Assembly (NCBI RefSeq): GCF_021347895.1
Contig: NC_067122.1
Location: forward strand, 36,860,215 to 36,924,214
DNA length: 64,000 bases
Reading direction: 5' to 3'
DNA from: Acanthochromis polyacanthus
Taxonomy: Eukaryota; Chordata; Actinopteri; Pomacentridae
Below are positions 10,814-25,020 of this stretch, in pieces; the first letter of the stretch is position 1; every line of letters begins with the position of its first letter. The notes beneath the pieces were generated by a model. It saw nothing but the letters and a program-made list of their open reading frames with translations. It did not search any database and was not told the DNA's origin. The translations under genes and the position numbers were made by a program.

Positions 10814-13800
10814 CTTTTTTTTTTTAATTCAAATTTTTTTTATGAAGAGAATCAATAGCGGACATTTCAGCACCTCATATTCACAAAAAGAAAAGAAAAA
10901 CAAATTCTCTCCTGTTTTTTTTCAGTTGTATGAACTCTGTACTTAACATTTGAGTAGCTTCACATAGAATCCAGAAAAAGAAGAAAAGAGAAAAAAAAAA
11001 GAAAAAGGGGGGATCAGTTCCAAACTTACAGCCATGTAAAATCTGATGTAACTAAGGATATGTGTTTGATCCAAGATGTCCAACAACTTTTAAACTTCTC
11101 CTCTAACCGAAGAGTAAAAGTGAGTTTGTCCATCACGAAAATATCGTGGACTACAGCTATCCATTCCTTAATCATAGGTGCATCCGTAGACATCCATTTC
11201 CTAGTGAGAGCTTTCTTGCTGGCAGTCAATAAAATATGAAACATATATTTATTTGAGAAACCCTCAACAGTGTCAGGACTCAAGCCCAGGTACAACATCA
11301 CAAAGTCAAAAGGAATTTTTACTTTAAACACTTTTTCCATATTATTTTTTATTTCTGTCCAATAGTTCAGGAGCAACGAACAATACCAGAATATATGATA
11401 ATTGTTTGGCATTTACTTCCCCGCAAGACCTCTAGCATGGGATGTTTTTGTTTTGGTATGTAGTTTGTGCAGGGGTTTTGAAAAATCGGATTAGATTTTT
11501 CCACCCAAATTCCCTCCAGGACAGGGCTGAGGTAGTCTTCCATTGTTGTTTAATCAGCCCTTCCCAAGTTTCCAACTGCAGTGAAAAGTTTCCTTCCTTT
11601 TCCCACTTTTCTTTTATATAAATTGTATCCTCCCTGTCCAACTCACATAGTCCATTGTATAGTTTAGTTATGTTTTTAAGACCCGGCTCCGAATTATAAG
11701 CCCCTAGGAAAACCTTCAGAATACCTGAATTAGTTTTGTCTAAATCTCCCTTACTTATCATTTTATTAGAATAGTGTCTAAGTTGTAAGAACCGAAAAAG
11801 GTCCGAATTTGATAGGTTGTAACTCTCTTTTAAATCCTGAAAGGTCCGAAATTGTCCGTTAATATAGAGATCATTATATTTTAACAGCCCGTGTTCTGAC
11901 CATCTTTTAAATGTTGTGATTAGGTAGAAAATTTGAGTCATAAATTATCCATTTTAACAGTTGAAATGCCTCTCTGGTTTGATGTTCTCTAGTCACCCGA
12001 GACCAAATTTTAAGTGATGTGATTATCCATGGGTTAAATTCTTTTACATAATTGTCTAAAGAGCTGTCACATATTACAGCCTGTAGTGGAATGTCACTTG
12101 TTATCTGGCATTCTATCTCTTTCCACTTTGCGATATAAGATGGATTACATATATCTATCAGGGTTTTTATCTGCGCAGCTCTAAAATAGTTCCTCAGAAT
12201 TGGTAGGGAAAGGCCACCTCTATCCTTTGGTAACTCAAGGGTCCTAAATCTTATTCGAGGTTTCCTTCCCTGCCAAACAAATCTTGAAATGATTTTATTT
12301 AGTTCTTGGAATTGTCTAGCTGGGAATTCGGCTGGTATAGTTTGAAAAAGGTATAGGAACCTAGGCAATATATTGATTTTGATGGCTTCTACCTTTTGGG
12401 CTATACTTAAAAAGGGTAACAAACTCCATCTTGATAAATCAGATTTTATTTTGGAGATTAGAGGATCATAATTCAAAGACACAATTTTGTCAATATTCTT
12501 CGGGATATTCACCCCCAGATATCTTAATACTTTGGAGTTCCAATTTATTTTGAATGTCTCTCGAATAGTTTGGTCAGGCCTGTAGTTAAAATACCTGAGA
12601 TTTGTGTGTATTAAGCCTGTACCCTGAAAGTGATCCATAGTCCGATAAAGTCGCAATAAGGTTAGGGAGGGAAGCACCCGGTCGTCCCACATATATTAAA
12701 TATTGTCCGCGAACAAGGCAATTTTATGTTCTACTTGACCCAACTTAATTCCATGTATATTTTCATTTTGTCTTATCCACTGACTTAATGGCTCTATAAA
12801 AACTGCAAACAAAAGTGGGGACATGGGACATCCCTGCCTGCAGCCCTGTTCTAGTTGAAAAGAGTTTGCTAGTGTACCATTTATTCTTATCCTAGCTGTG
12901 GGTTTATTATATAATAATTCAATCATCTTGACAAATTTATTATGGAAACCAAATCTATGTAAGACCTTATATAAGAAGGACCAGTCAACAGAGTCGAAGG
13001 CCTCTTCAGCGTCAAGTCCTAATATTGCAGCCTCTATATTGTTTTGTTTTATATGAGTAATTACTTGTAAAGACCGTCTGATATTGTCACGGGTCTGTCT
13101 CTGTGTAATAAAGCCTGTCTGATCCAAGTTTATGATATCTGGAAGAGTAGTTTCTGATCTCCTGGAAAGTTTTCAGGCAAAAAGTTTGTAATCCTGATTT
13201 AGTATGCTTATTGGCCTATAATTGGAACACTCGAACCTATCCCTCCCCTCTTTAGGTATTACCGCAATAACCGCTTCACCCCACGATGGAGGAATTCCAG
13301 CTCCTTCAAGAATCCAATTGAACGTTCTTAATAATAGTGGAGATAGTGAATCTCTAAAAGTTTTATAATATTCAGCAGTGTATCCGTCTGGACCTGGTGA
13401 TTTGTTTGTTTTCAGCCTAGCGATAGCCCTCTCCAATTCTTCAGCTGTTATTTTTCTTAATAGATTTGTGTTCTGTTCTTCAGAAATTACCGGTAGGTTG
13501 AGGGAGGGAAGGAGATCATCTGAGGTGATGTTCCCCCATGGGTTTTTTTTAGAGTAGAGGCATTTATTATAATTTTCGAAACATTTTTGGATTTCCTGAA
13601 TTTTATGTCTTACTTGTTTGGTGGTTGGGTCTTTTATTTTAAATATCACCCTCTCTGTTTGGAATTTCTTTAGTTTGTAGGCCAATAATTTGGTTGATTT
13701 GTTACTAGTTTCATAATATCTTTGTTTTATAAAAGTCAATTTTTTCTGAATTTCTATCGAGAGTATTTCATTTATTTGGTTTCTGACTTCTTTGATTTTT

Positions 13801-15690
13801 TGTGTGGTATTATCATCACTTTTAGACTTGTTTTTCCTTTCAAGTCTATTCAGTTCCTGTTCTAATTTATTTAACTTTTCCAGCCGGAGTTTCTTTTGAA
13901 GTGCCAATCTAGCTATAATTTTGCCCCTGATCACGGCTTTACCGGCATCCCAAAGCATAGCTGGGGAAACCTCACCATTATCATTTTCCAACAAATATGT
14001 CTGAATTTCCCGCTGAATTTCTTTTGTTGGTTCCTTTAGTATAATCGGATTCACTCTCCAAGAAAAACTGTTCATTTTATTTTTAATATCTAGGTCCAAG
14101 TAAACAGGGCTGTGGTCCGACAAATCCATCAAACCAATTTTACAACTCCTTGTTCTACCAAAATCCTTATTGAACATAAAAAAAATAGTCAATCCTAGAA
14201 TAAGATGAATGAGGATTAGAAAAAAAAGTATAATCTCTTGTTGTCGGGTTTAATTCCCTCCAGACATCACAAATTCCTAATTCTTTAAACAACCCTCTCA
14301 TTTTCTTAATTACGGCATTGTTCAGGTTTTGGCAAATTCCTGACACGTCCATTATTGGATTCAGTCTTAAATTAAAATCTCTACCACATAATGTCCTTGT
14401 CCTTTAGTTATCATTAAGTCAAAAATATGTTTATAAAAAGCCCATTTAGACCCTGGAGGAGCATAAACATTTAGCAGAGTGACTTCAACTCCATCTAACC
14501 TTCCGATCACCATGTTATATCTTCCTTCCTTATCTTTAAATTCAGAAAGTTTCTCAAAAGCAAGTTTTACTGATATTAGTGTCGCTACACCTCTTCTACG
14601 CCCTAACTTACAGAAAGAAGAAAAGACCTGATTATAACCCTGTCTTTTAAGTTTAGCATGTTCTAGCTCTGTAGAATGGGTTTCCTGCAAGTACACTATT
14701 TCTGCCTTGTCTCTTCGCATTTTCTGTAAAATTTTTTATTGGATTAAGGACACCTTTTATATTATAAGTAGCTACTTTAACTGGTACACTCCGACCTTCC
14801 ATACAGTCCAAAAGTTCAAAGTCACCCCATTGGGCACCCCCCCGCATCTGCTACTCAAACATGTAGTGAACAAAACTGAACAGACATAAATAGAACTTGA
14901 CCTAAATTTAACCATGAACAGGTGAACTTCTCGAAGTGAGGTCTTCTTTATGACCAAAAAGGAGATGAGATGGAATGACGGCTCAGAGGGAAAATCTCCA
15001 CTCAGTTCAGGTTGTGGAGAGCCCTTCACTGCTTCTCTATAGTGCATATAGCCAAACAGATGAGTCCCCATAGTGACCCTCAATTATCAGTCGTTTTCTC
15101 ATGTCTCTTGGGAAAGTCAATGCACACGTTGCGTCGCTGAATGATTCTGATTACACACGCGCAGACAGAAAGAAAAAAAAAAAACAGGAACTGTCCCTAC
15201 AGAAGTTGTAACAGATAAAATCAAGACAGATTTTACCTTGGTGTAGTAAAACTTCAGCGTTCAGGACCAGCAGGTGCACCTTAGATAGATGTTAGTTTTT
15301 CTTAAAAGCCTCCAGTTTCTTTTTGTATCCGATTTGGTGAGTTTCTGCAGGCTTCTCTCCTCTCTTTGGGGCCTGGGAAGTCGTCCACATCCGAGCTTTA
15401 ATCTAGTTCGACCAACTTGCGGGAGGTTTGTAGACAGCCACCTGGAGCCCTCGTCTCACCATGTTCTTGGTGGCATCGGCTGCTGAATTGTATGTGCATG
15501 TCTCCTCTTCATAGAATACCCTCAGTTTGGCTGGGAACGGCGTCTGGAAGCGTAGTTTACTTTCTCTCAGAACCTTTTTTGCCTCAGTATAATCCCGACG
15601 CTTCTTAAGGACGTCGGGGGCATAATCATGGTCTAAAATCACCTTTCTTTCCCGATATGAAAAGCCCTTCTTCTGCCAGGCCAACTTCAA
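10814..15690 (-). mobile_element. L1-type LINE, decayed, 5'-truncated
   Basis: Read on the minus strand, it begins inside ORF1 (about 15,690), has an inter-ORF spacer (15,400-14,850), a broken ORF2 with endonuclease and reverse transcriptase, a short 3' region and an A-tail (T-run 10,814-10,826). Protein matches to the L1 at 57-62 kb run through ORF1's C-terminal domain and all of ORF2, although they are clearly diverged. I found no target duplication. The 5' side is joined to LTR-retrotransposon sequence. Confidence 0.85.
11026..14847 (-). pseudogene. L1 ORF2 (endonuclease/reverse transcriptase), broken into about eight frames
   Basis: The APE-type endonuclease starts near 14,800 (VATYNIKGVLNP), with QETHS, GRRRGVATLIS and YSRIDYFF. 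The reverse transcriptase follows with NYRPISILNQDYKLFA, DQTGFITQRQTRDNIRR, AEEAFDSVDW and QGCRQGCPMSPLLF. The catalytic FADD box reads FADN at about 12,700, a G-to-A change that removes the second aspartate, and a stop follows immediately. Frames change near 14,720, 14,360, 14,180, 13,150, 12,694, 11,940 and 11,420. The protein therefore cannot be active. The last block (11,412-11,026) is the C-terminal region, ending FTWL. Confidence 0.9.
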
Positions 15691-16506
15691 TCCAGACTTG
15701 ACTCCGTCTGAAGCAAGGAGAATCTGTTGTCTGAGGTCCATTGCTCGCATCAAAAACTGGATGGGCGTTTCATTGGGGTCCTGCACTGCACGTGTGAGGG
15801 AGTGGTACAGCTCTGTAGCATCTTTTTCAATGAAATGAGTCCGTAGAATTTGTCTGAGTGCTTGTAGTGTCAAATCTATTCTACTTTCTAAACAACTTTT
15901 CAGTTTTGTCCCTGGAGTTATTGCTTGAATCACAGCTTCCACAACTTCTCCTTCATCATATCCTTTCTTTAGTGCTCTTTGGATTTGTCTTTCTAAACTT
16001 GAGTAGGTTAATTTGTCCTTTTGATTTGGCTCTCCTATTTGTGCAGCTATTTTTAACTCTCTTCTGTAAAGTGGATGGACAAAAGGCACATTTTTACTAG
16101 CTACAGCAGCCGCTGCATTCAGGCTTGCACCACTTTCATTCTGTCCTCCCGTATAATTGGACGTTGTATCATTTTTGTCCACAGGGTGGTGCTCTTGGAC
16201 TGCGTTTTCAAGCGGAGATTCGTCACTTCCATCAAATTTATCTTGTAATAATTTGTCAATTCGGTCATTCAGTTCCAACAAAACAGACATTCCTTCATCC
16301 TCCCTTGAGGTAATTTCTTCTCCTTCAATATACTGAAGAATTATTCTTCTCAACTTGCGAGGTAAGTCTCTATCATGTTCATTAACTGCAAGTCTCAGTG
16401 CTTCACACACGTTATGCAAATCCGGTGTTTTCAGTGTCAGTAACTTTTCTTCTATTTCTGCCACAATATTTTCCCACACTAGCGACATCTGTTGCAGTTT
16501 CGACAT
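15403..16506 (-). CDS. Fused frame: LTR-retrotransposon gag-like N-terminus + L1 ORF1 C-terminal domain (367 aa)
   Basis: One open frame on the minus strand. Residues 1 to about 272 resemble the gag-type proteins of fish LTR retrotransposons (for example REVVEAVIQAITPG-like helix blocks: EVVEAVIQAITPGTKLKS, LRQILRTHFIEKDA and NETPIQFLMRAMDLRQQ). From about residue 273 the sequence switches to the L1 ORF1p C-terminal domain: AWQKKGFSYRERKVILDHDY, LKKRRDYTEAKKVLRES, RFQTPFPAKLRVFY. This aligns with AWQQRGITWNEKRITLDNDY of the L1 at 57.3 kb. The join is in frame near nucleotide 15,690. The coiled-coil and RRM parts of normal ORF1p are absent. No stop occurs in 1.1 kb although ORF2 downstream is riddled with lesions. 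Expression is unknown. Confidence 0.7.
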   Translation of the reverse strand: MSKLQQMSLVWENIVAEIEEKLLTLKTPDLHNVCEALRLAVNEHDRDLPRKLRRIILQYIEGEEITSREDEGMSVLLELNDRIDKLLQDKFDGSDESPLENAVQEHHPVDKNDTTSNYTGGQNESGASLNAAAAVASKNVPFVHPLYRRELKIAAQIGEPNQKDKLTYSSLERQIQRALKKGYDEGEVVEAVIQAITPGTKLKSCLESRIDLTLQALRQILRTHFIEKDATELYHSLTRAVQDPNETPIQFLMRAMDLRQQILLASDGVKSGLKLAWQKKGFSYRERKVILDHDYAPDVLKKRRDYTEAKKVLRESKLRFQTPFPAKLRVFYEEETCTYNSAADATKNMVRRGLQVAVYKPPASWSN

Positions 16507-16648
16507 ACCTTCATAAGTCGTGGCTTGGAGTTTTGGATGAAGTTTGCAGAATTCGTTAGCATTAGCGACGACTCCATTAGCTTTAGCATCCGTCCTTACT
16601 CGTTAGCTCTCTCGTCACTTTCTCTTTCGCACTGAAGAAAAACTCCAA

Positions 16649-16671
16649 CCGGGCAGAAACACCAAAATTAT
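16649..16671 (-). other. Possible primer-binding site next to the LTR
   Basis: Just inside the LTR the minus strand reads TTTGGTGTTTCTGCCCGG. A TGG-starting block 2-6 bases after an LTR is the usual place for tRNA CCA pairing. The tRNA is not identified. Confidence 0.4.
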
Positions 16672-16845
16672 GTTGCACCCTCAACAGACACGAGTCACGC
16701 TCCGTCTCAGCTCTGCAACTTTTTTTATTCTTTCCGGTTCACCGCGGTGTAATTCTTCTTCAAAGCGCTCAGAATCACATAGTACAACGACAGGTCAACG
16801 AAAAAAACTGCCACGACTACCGCGCCGGCCGATGATGTCACATGC
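16672..16845 (-). repeat. LTR of a retrotransposon (5' LTR of the gag-bearing part)
   Basis: On the minus strand this runs from about TGTGACATCATCGG (16,842) to GGTGCAACA (16,672), a TG...CA format, with AATAAA at about 16,720. It lies directly upstream of the putative primer site and gag frame. The outer boundary is approximate. No second LTR is visible in the window. Confidence 0.5.
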
Positions 16846-16984
16846 ACTATGACCTCAATAGTTATGCAGAATATAACTAATAACTATTTAGCTTTTTACA
16901 TTTTTTAACACTTAATAGCATCTTAATTATTGGCAATGTAAAATATGAAAAATTTAAAAAAATAATAATAATAATAATGCCATT

Positions 16985-17750
16985 TATTTCTAGGCCTCAA
17001 CAGTAACAGAGCGCAAGACGGTGCATTTTAGAGTGAGAAAACTCACCATACAGAGAGGTCTGGTCAACGCTGACAAAGTGCTTTGTCCACTAATGGCTGA
17101 CTCAGATTCTGAAGAGGAATATTCACCCTCTGATGAAGATGTTCAGTCGTCCAGTGAGACAGAAAGTGACGCTGCGACTGTGTGTAATGGCAGCGGGTCG
17201 GTGCGTCATGACAGTTCACAAAGCAGCACATACTGGAGCCGATGCCTTGTTTCACCGGAGTGGCAGAAGGGGACGTGGTGGGTGTAGCTGGGGTGACCAA
17301 AACACCGCTAATGACGAGGGGGATAGTGGGGATGCAAAAACGGATAATAACGGTGGAGGCCACAGTGGTGTTCACGGCCCGTCATAAATGACGATGATGA
17401 TGGGCGGGTTTGCTTGACAGATGAGGAAGAGTATCACAAGTGGATCAGACATTTTGATGAGCCTGTTGGGTATCGTTGAGACAGGGATCTGACAAATTCT
17501 GAGCCAAGAAAAGCCATCTTGATCGATAAACATCAGTAAAGTTATGTAATCCATATGTCCGCCACCTGGTGACATCATAATATGCAAATTAGATGAATGA
17601 AATTACTCCCATCAAACTTTGGGTCATACTGATGATTTTTCTCATTTACAGTTTGCCTTTATCTCTAACCATTTTCATGTTACAACCTTTTGAAAAAATT
17701 ATATCAAAACTTAATATTTTATTTAAAAAACTCTGCCACCTAAAGGGTTA
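16985..17750 (+). pseudogene. piggyBac-type transposon remnant
   Basis: The frame beginning at 17,093 reads MADSDSEEEYSPSDEDVQSS, an acidic Ser-rich N-terminus typical of fish piggyBac transposases. After about 60 residues the frame breaks, and no DDD catalytic core follows. At 17,731-17,750 the sequence GCCACCTAAAGGGTTAA ends in TTAA, the piggyBac target site, and may be the element's right tip. An internally deleted copy is the simplest reading. Confidence 0.5.
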
Positions 17751-18065
17751 ACTTAACATCTGTAAACAAAACAAAAACGTATCAACAAAGTTTTCTGTTA
17801 GAGTTTGTGTTCTTCTAAGCCTAACTCCAAGATTTTAAATATTTTCATTCACTACAAATGAATATCTCCTCCAAATGTCTCACTAATAATCATTATCAGC
17901 CTTAAAAACCCACAAAGCACCCCTCTATACTTGACCACACTCAGTACAGTCCGGTTCCCCCTTCTATAAATCGGCTTGGAATCGTCCACCTCCTGTTTGT
18001 CAAAGTGGCCTTCGACCTGGACAGGTTTTATTGGAGCTCATGCAACAAACATTTTGGGTAACTAC
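17751..18065. other. No gene recognised
   Basis: AT-rich spacer between the piggyBac remnant and the MITE block. Confidence 0.4.
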
Positions 18066-18630
18066 TAGCCTAGCTGCGCTAGACACCCCATTGCAACGAA
18101 TTTAATTCTCTGCCAGGGTGGGTATAGTTACCCTCGGTAAGACTCGAGGTTGGATTCTCCTAAAACTGGCCGGACGAAACACCATGAAGTGTAGAGTCAG
18201 AAGGCGGGTGTAACTAAGTGACGACAGAGGCGCGACGTTTCTGACAGAAACAACCGGAAACAACTAGCCTAGCCGCGCTAGACAACCCATGGCAACAAAT
18301 TTAATTCTTTGTCAGGGTCGACAACAAAAATGACAACAGTCGTTGAGCTCCATTAGCACCGACTCTGAATAATCTTTCTGTTAACATGTCTGTAATATAC
18401 TTGAGCTTCACCCATTGACTGTATAAATAAGGCTTCACCGAACTACCGCATCCTCTGATTTCCGGCGCTCTAGGAACTACGTCAGCCTATTCGTTGCGCT
18501 GATTGGTTGTATATCTACCCAATTGCTGCAGAGTGATTTGAAAGACAACCTTTTAGCCCGCCTTCCTCCCTGTCGAGAGTTCCGAGACCCTTGTGTCTTC
18601 AGAGCTGGGTCTAGCGCGGCTGGGCTAGGA
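18066..18630. mobile_element. MULE-like MITE (TAGCCTAGCCGCGCTAGA ends), full copy plus partial copy
   Basis: A full copy runs from about 18,264 (TAGCCTAGCCGCGCTAGA) to about 18,629 (CTAGCGCGGCTGGGCTA). It is flanked by GGAAACAAC on the left and GGAAACTAC on the right, a 9-bp duplication with one mismatch. A partial left end (TAGCCTAGCTGCGCTAGACA) lies at 18,068-18,120. The full copy is closely similar to 56,265-56,630. Confidence 0.75.
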
Positions 18631-18877
18631 AACTACACTAGTGATGGTGAAATCGAAGCTTAATAAAGCAATGAACCACTTTGACACATCTGCTTCAAGA
18701 ATGACACATTGCTTCGAAGCATTTGACACAACCAGAAGAGTGACATCTGCTGGTCCTGTGTCAGAACTGCATCGAAGTAGAAAAAACTGAAAAAGCCTCA
18801 GGACTGCTTGTCTCACACTGCTTTGTACTTGCAATAAATGTTTTAAAACGTTACATATGTATGTTTGTGTGCATATA

Positions 18878-20513
<1,636 letters not shown>

Positions 20514-21074
20514 TATGTGTAGTGTGTTTCTATGAATGCATGTGTTGTGTATGTGTGAATCGATGCAAATGTATCTGTGTGTTATTTAATGTATTTAATG
20601 CAACTATATATATCTAAATTCTAACTAAACGTATACTCTCCCTAACTTCTCTCAAAATGACAAATGGCAAATGCACAAGCATAATCTCCTCCTCTCAAAA
20701 ACCCACAATTTGAGGAGTGAATCAGACCCCTATGCCTTTTAAGACCTGGACAGATTGAAATGTCCCACCCCTTCAAAGTTTCCGCGAAGCACCGTGACAC
20801 GCGATGTGATGTAACGAGGCCTCGATCTCGATAGTCACGTGATTGTGGGCGTGCTGAAGCAGGGATTGAAACACCGTCTCGGAACACTTCCACTTCAAAA
20901 GCTCGGCACTGTGTCGAGCAAACTGGCTCGAGCGTAACATCACTGTATGACACTGAATTAGAAGCTGCTTTAATGAGACTGAGTTCAGATGTGTAGCTCT
21001 GTCATTAAATAGTAAATTATTTCTCAGAATTCACAGAGAAAAGTCTGAAATGTTTGCAAGGTTAGCGTCACACA
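20514..21074. other. No gene recognised
   Basis: A TG-rich simple tract lies at 20,515-20,580, followed by unassigned repeat-like sequence with GC-rich words. Confidence 0.35.
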
Positions 21075-21332
21075 TGGGCTGTGTCCGAAATGGCATACTA
21101 ACGTACTACTCATACTAAGTGCGACTTCAAAATAAGTATGTAGTGCGTTCACATTAGATAGTATGAAAAGATTGAGTACGCGAGAAATACCCGGATGTAT
21201 ACTATTTCCGGAAAATTTTTAAGTATGCGCGGTGACCACGCTAGTCATACTCAACCGCCCCATAATGCTTTGCGAGCTACCCACCAAAATGGAAGCCTCC
21301 GCGGAATCTGTGGCCGGACCGGGGCGATTTTT
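21075..21332. mobile_element. MITE fragment, same family as 6558-7302
   Basis: Begins GGCTGTGTCCGAAATGGCAT and follows the 6558 copy through AAATAAGTATGTAGTGCGTT and GCGAGAAATACCCGG to GGACCGGGGCGATTTTTA. It then stops abruptly, so the right half is missing. Confidence 0.75.
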
Positions 21333-21339
21333 ATTTTGC

Positions 21340-21480
21340 AGGTTTCTGGTTCAAATCCAGACCATTCTTTAATTTTATCAAAATCCTGACAAAGAAAGAA
21401 AAATGCCAGTGGTGGGTCTTAAACCTACTACCTTCCACTTGGTAGTCTCTCTTCTTACCCCCTGAGCTACTCACTCAGAT
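21340..21480 (-). repeat. tRNA-derived SINE / pseudo-tRNA
   Basis: Read on the minus strand, 21,469-21,459 gives TAGCTCAGGGG (A-box-like) and 21,425-21,414 gives GGTTTAAGACCC (B-box-like), spaced as in a tRNA gene. A second B-box-like word, GGTTCAAATCCAGACC, lies on the plus strand at 21,349. No clean acceptor stem was found, so this is a SINE or decayed tRNA and not a functional gene. Confidence 0.5.
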
Positions 21481-21813
21481 ACACTCAGATAGATTCTTTT
21501 TTTTGCGCATTTATCATCTATTTTTTTTGTCGTTTTCAAGTTTTTTTTAACTCGAGTCTCATTTCGACCGTTTTTCTCAGAAGGTTGGACTTTATGGAGA
21601 GAATTTTGTTTCTTTATTATTCAATCAATCAAAAAAGGTTTTGCAACCAAAAAAGAGAGTTGAGACCAAAAAACATAAAGTTGCAATGAAAAAAAAATCA
21701 TTCAAATAGAATAGATCTGAGACCAAAACAATTTAAGTGGCAACCCCCCCCAAAAATTTTTGAGATCAAAACAGAACAGGTTGCAAATGAAAATATAATA
21801 ATTTGAGAACATA

Positions 21814-23448
<1,635 letters not shown>

Positions 23449-24884
23449 TATTGACTTAACTTCAATCAAAACTAATTTTTTTTGCTTGCAAGTTCAAAAG
23501 TTTTGGTTGTGAATTCTAAAGTTTTGCTTGCGAATCTGACTGAACCAAATGGGCGGGGCCAACGCTGGTGGAAGTTACAAGAGTTCCTATTGGTCGGTTT
23601 GACCTTGCTCCACCGCCAGTCACCGCTGCTCCCCTCTCTGCTGCTGCTGGCTGCTTCTGCGCTGGGGAAGTTGGTAGCCGGTTGTGCATAAATTAATTTT
23701 GCTAAATATTTTAGGCTACAACCGGTGTTCAAGATTAACTGGTGTTCCAATCAACTGGTGATAGCAGGGTTTCTGAGACAGATGTTTTTTAGGCGTGGCT
23801 TTTCAGGACCCCTTACCTACTGACCAGGAAATAAACAATGGGACAACTTCGTCTATAAAACGAGATTTCTGCTGTTCTATATATTTTGGTCTTGACAAAA
23901 TAACTGAAAATAAGAGGCGTTCTCATTTTAAAAGTCATGTGCTGTCAGGCTACATGAAAGAAAAACTAATGCGTTTGGGACGAGTGGAGCTGCGATCACT
24001 GTTTACTGCAGTTTACTGTTTACTCCTGTCAAAGCAGCAGACAGGAGACCAGCACACGGTGTGCACGTTATTTAACAAGTTCACCAAGCCGGGTGATAAC
24101 AGAATGCCGAAGTGTTGCAGTATAACATTAATATATTGATACAGTATTGGCAGGTTTAGATCACATTGTAGCTACACTGTCTTATTTAAATAACACAAAC
24201 ATCAAAATTTTACCAAAACAGCCCAGCAGTATTTAACATATTGGATTTGAAATGCAGCAATTTATCAAAATTCACAGGACATTCATGTTCAAACCAGCAG
24301 CAGAACTGTGTTGTGTCATACTACTCTAAACTGACATGTCACTGAGAAAAGACACCAATTCCTTTCAGTGTATCACATATACTGGGGCATTAGCTCAGGT
24401 GACCCCAGGTGAACACCGGTTGCGCACAAATTAATTATGCTAAATATTTTAGGCTACAACCGGCCGTACATTCGTAACAACAACAATTATAAGGCCCGGA
24501 TAGTGCATGCACGCTGATTAGCATTGTTGTCTCGGCTTGTCCCGGCTTGAGCAGGGTAGCTGGTGACATGTCTATAGCCGGTGTTCAAGATTAACTGGTG
24601 TTCCGATGTTTTTGAATTTTGAATTCTGAAGATTCCACCTCTCTGTTAGTTTTTTGTCATTCAAAAATTAGCGCTTGATTCAGTCAACCGATATTGTTGT
24701 GGGCCGGTCTGAGCCAAACATGCCAGAGCTGATTTTTTGCCCCAGTCCACCCCTGACTGTGAGAGAAAGAACTACCTCTTGGAGCTCATCTACAGAATGC
24801 CAAGAGTACAAAGCAGTCATCAAAGGGTGCCTATTTAGAACAATCTAAAATATAGAACATGTTTTGACTCATTTCACACTTTTT
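23449..24884. other. No host gene; unassigned repeat pair
   Basis: A block (TTGTGCATAAATTAATTTTG ... GGTGTTCAAGATTAACTGGT) at 23,683-23,760 recurs in longer form at 24,418-24,605, so it is a dispersed repeat of unknown class. A 114-codon frame at 23,795-24,139 shows no domain that I recognise. Confidence 0.4.
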
Positions 24885-25020
24885 TTCCGCTTACTACATA
24901 ATTCCATGTGTTCATTCATAGGTTTGACGTCTTCAGTGAGAATCTCTAATGTAAATAGTCATGAAGATAAAGGAAAAACATTAAAAGAGAAGGTGTGTCC
25001 AAACTTTTGACTGCTAGTGT
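24885..25020. mobile_element. Tc1-type terminal relic
   Basis: CATAATTCCATGTGTTCATT, GTCTTCAGTGAGAATCTCTA and the tip GGTGTGTCCAAACTTTTGAC match a very common fish Tc1 end. No transposase or second end remains here. Confidence 0.6.

Noticed and set aside
21400..21477. Functional tRNA gene on the minus strand
   Set aside because: A- and B-box-like words are present, but no consistent acceptor or anticodon stems. Called a SINE-type pseudo-tRNA.
23795..24139. 114-codon plus-strand frame
   Set aside because: No recognisable domain and it lies between dispersed repeats. Insufficient to call a gene.
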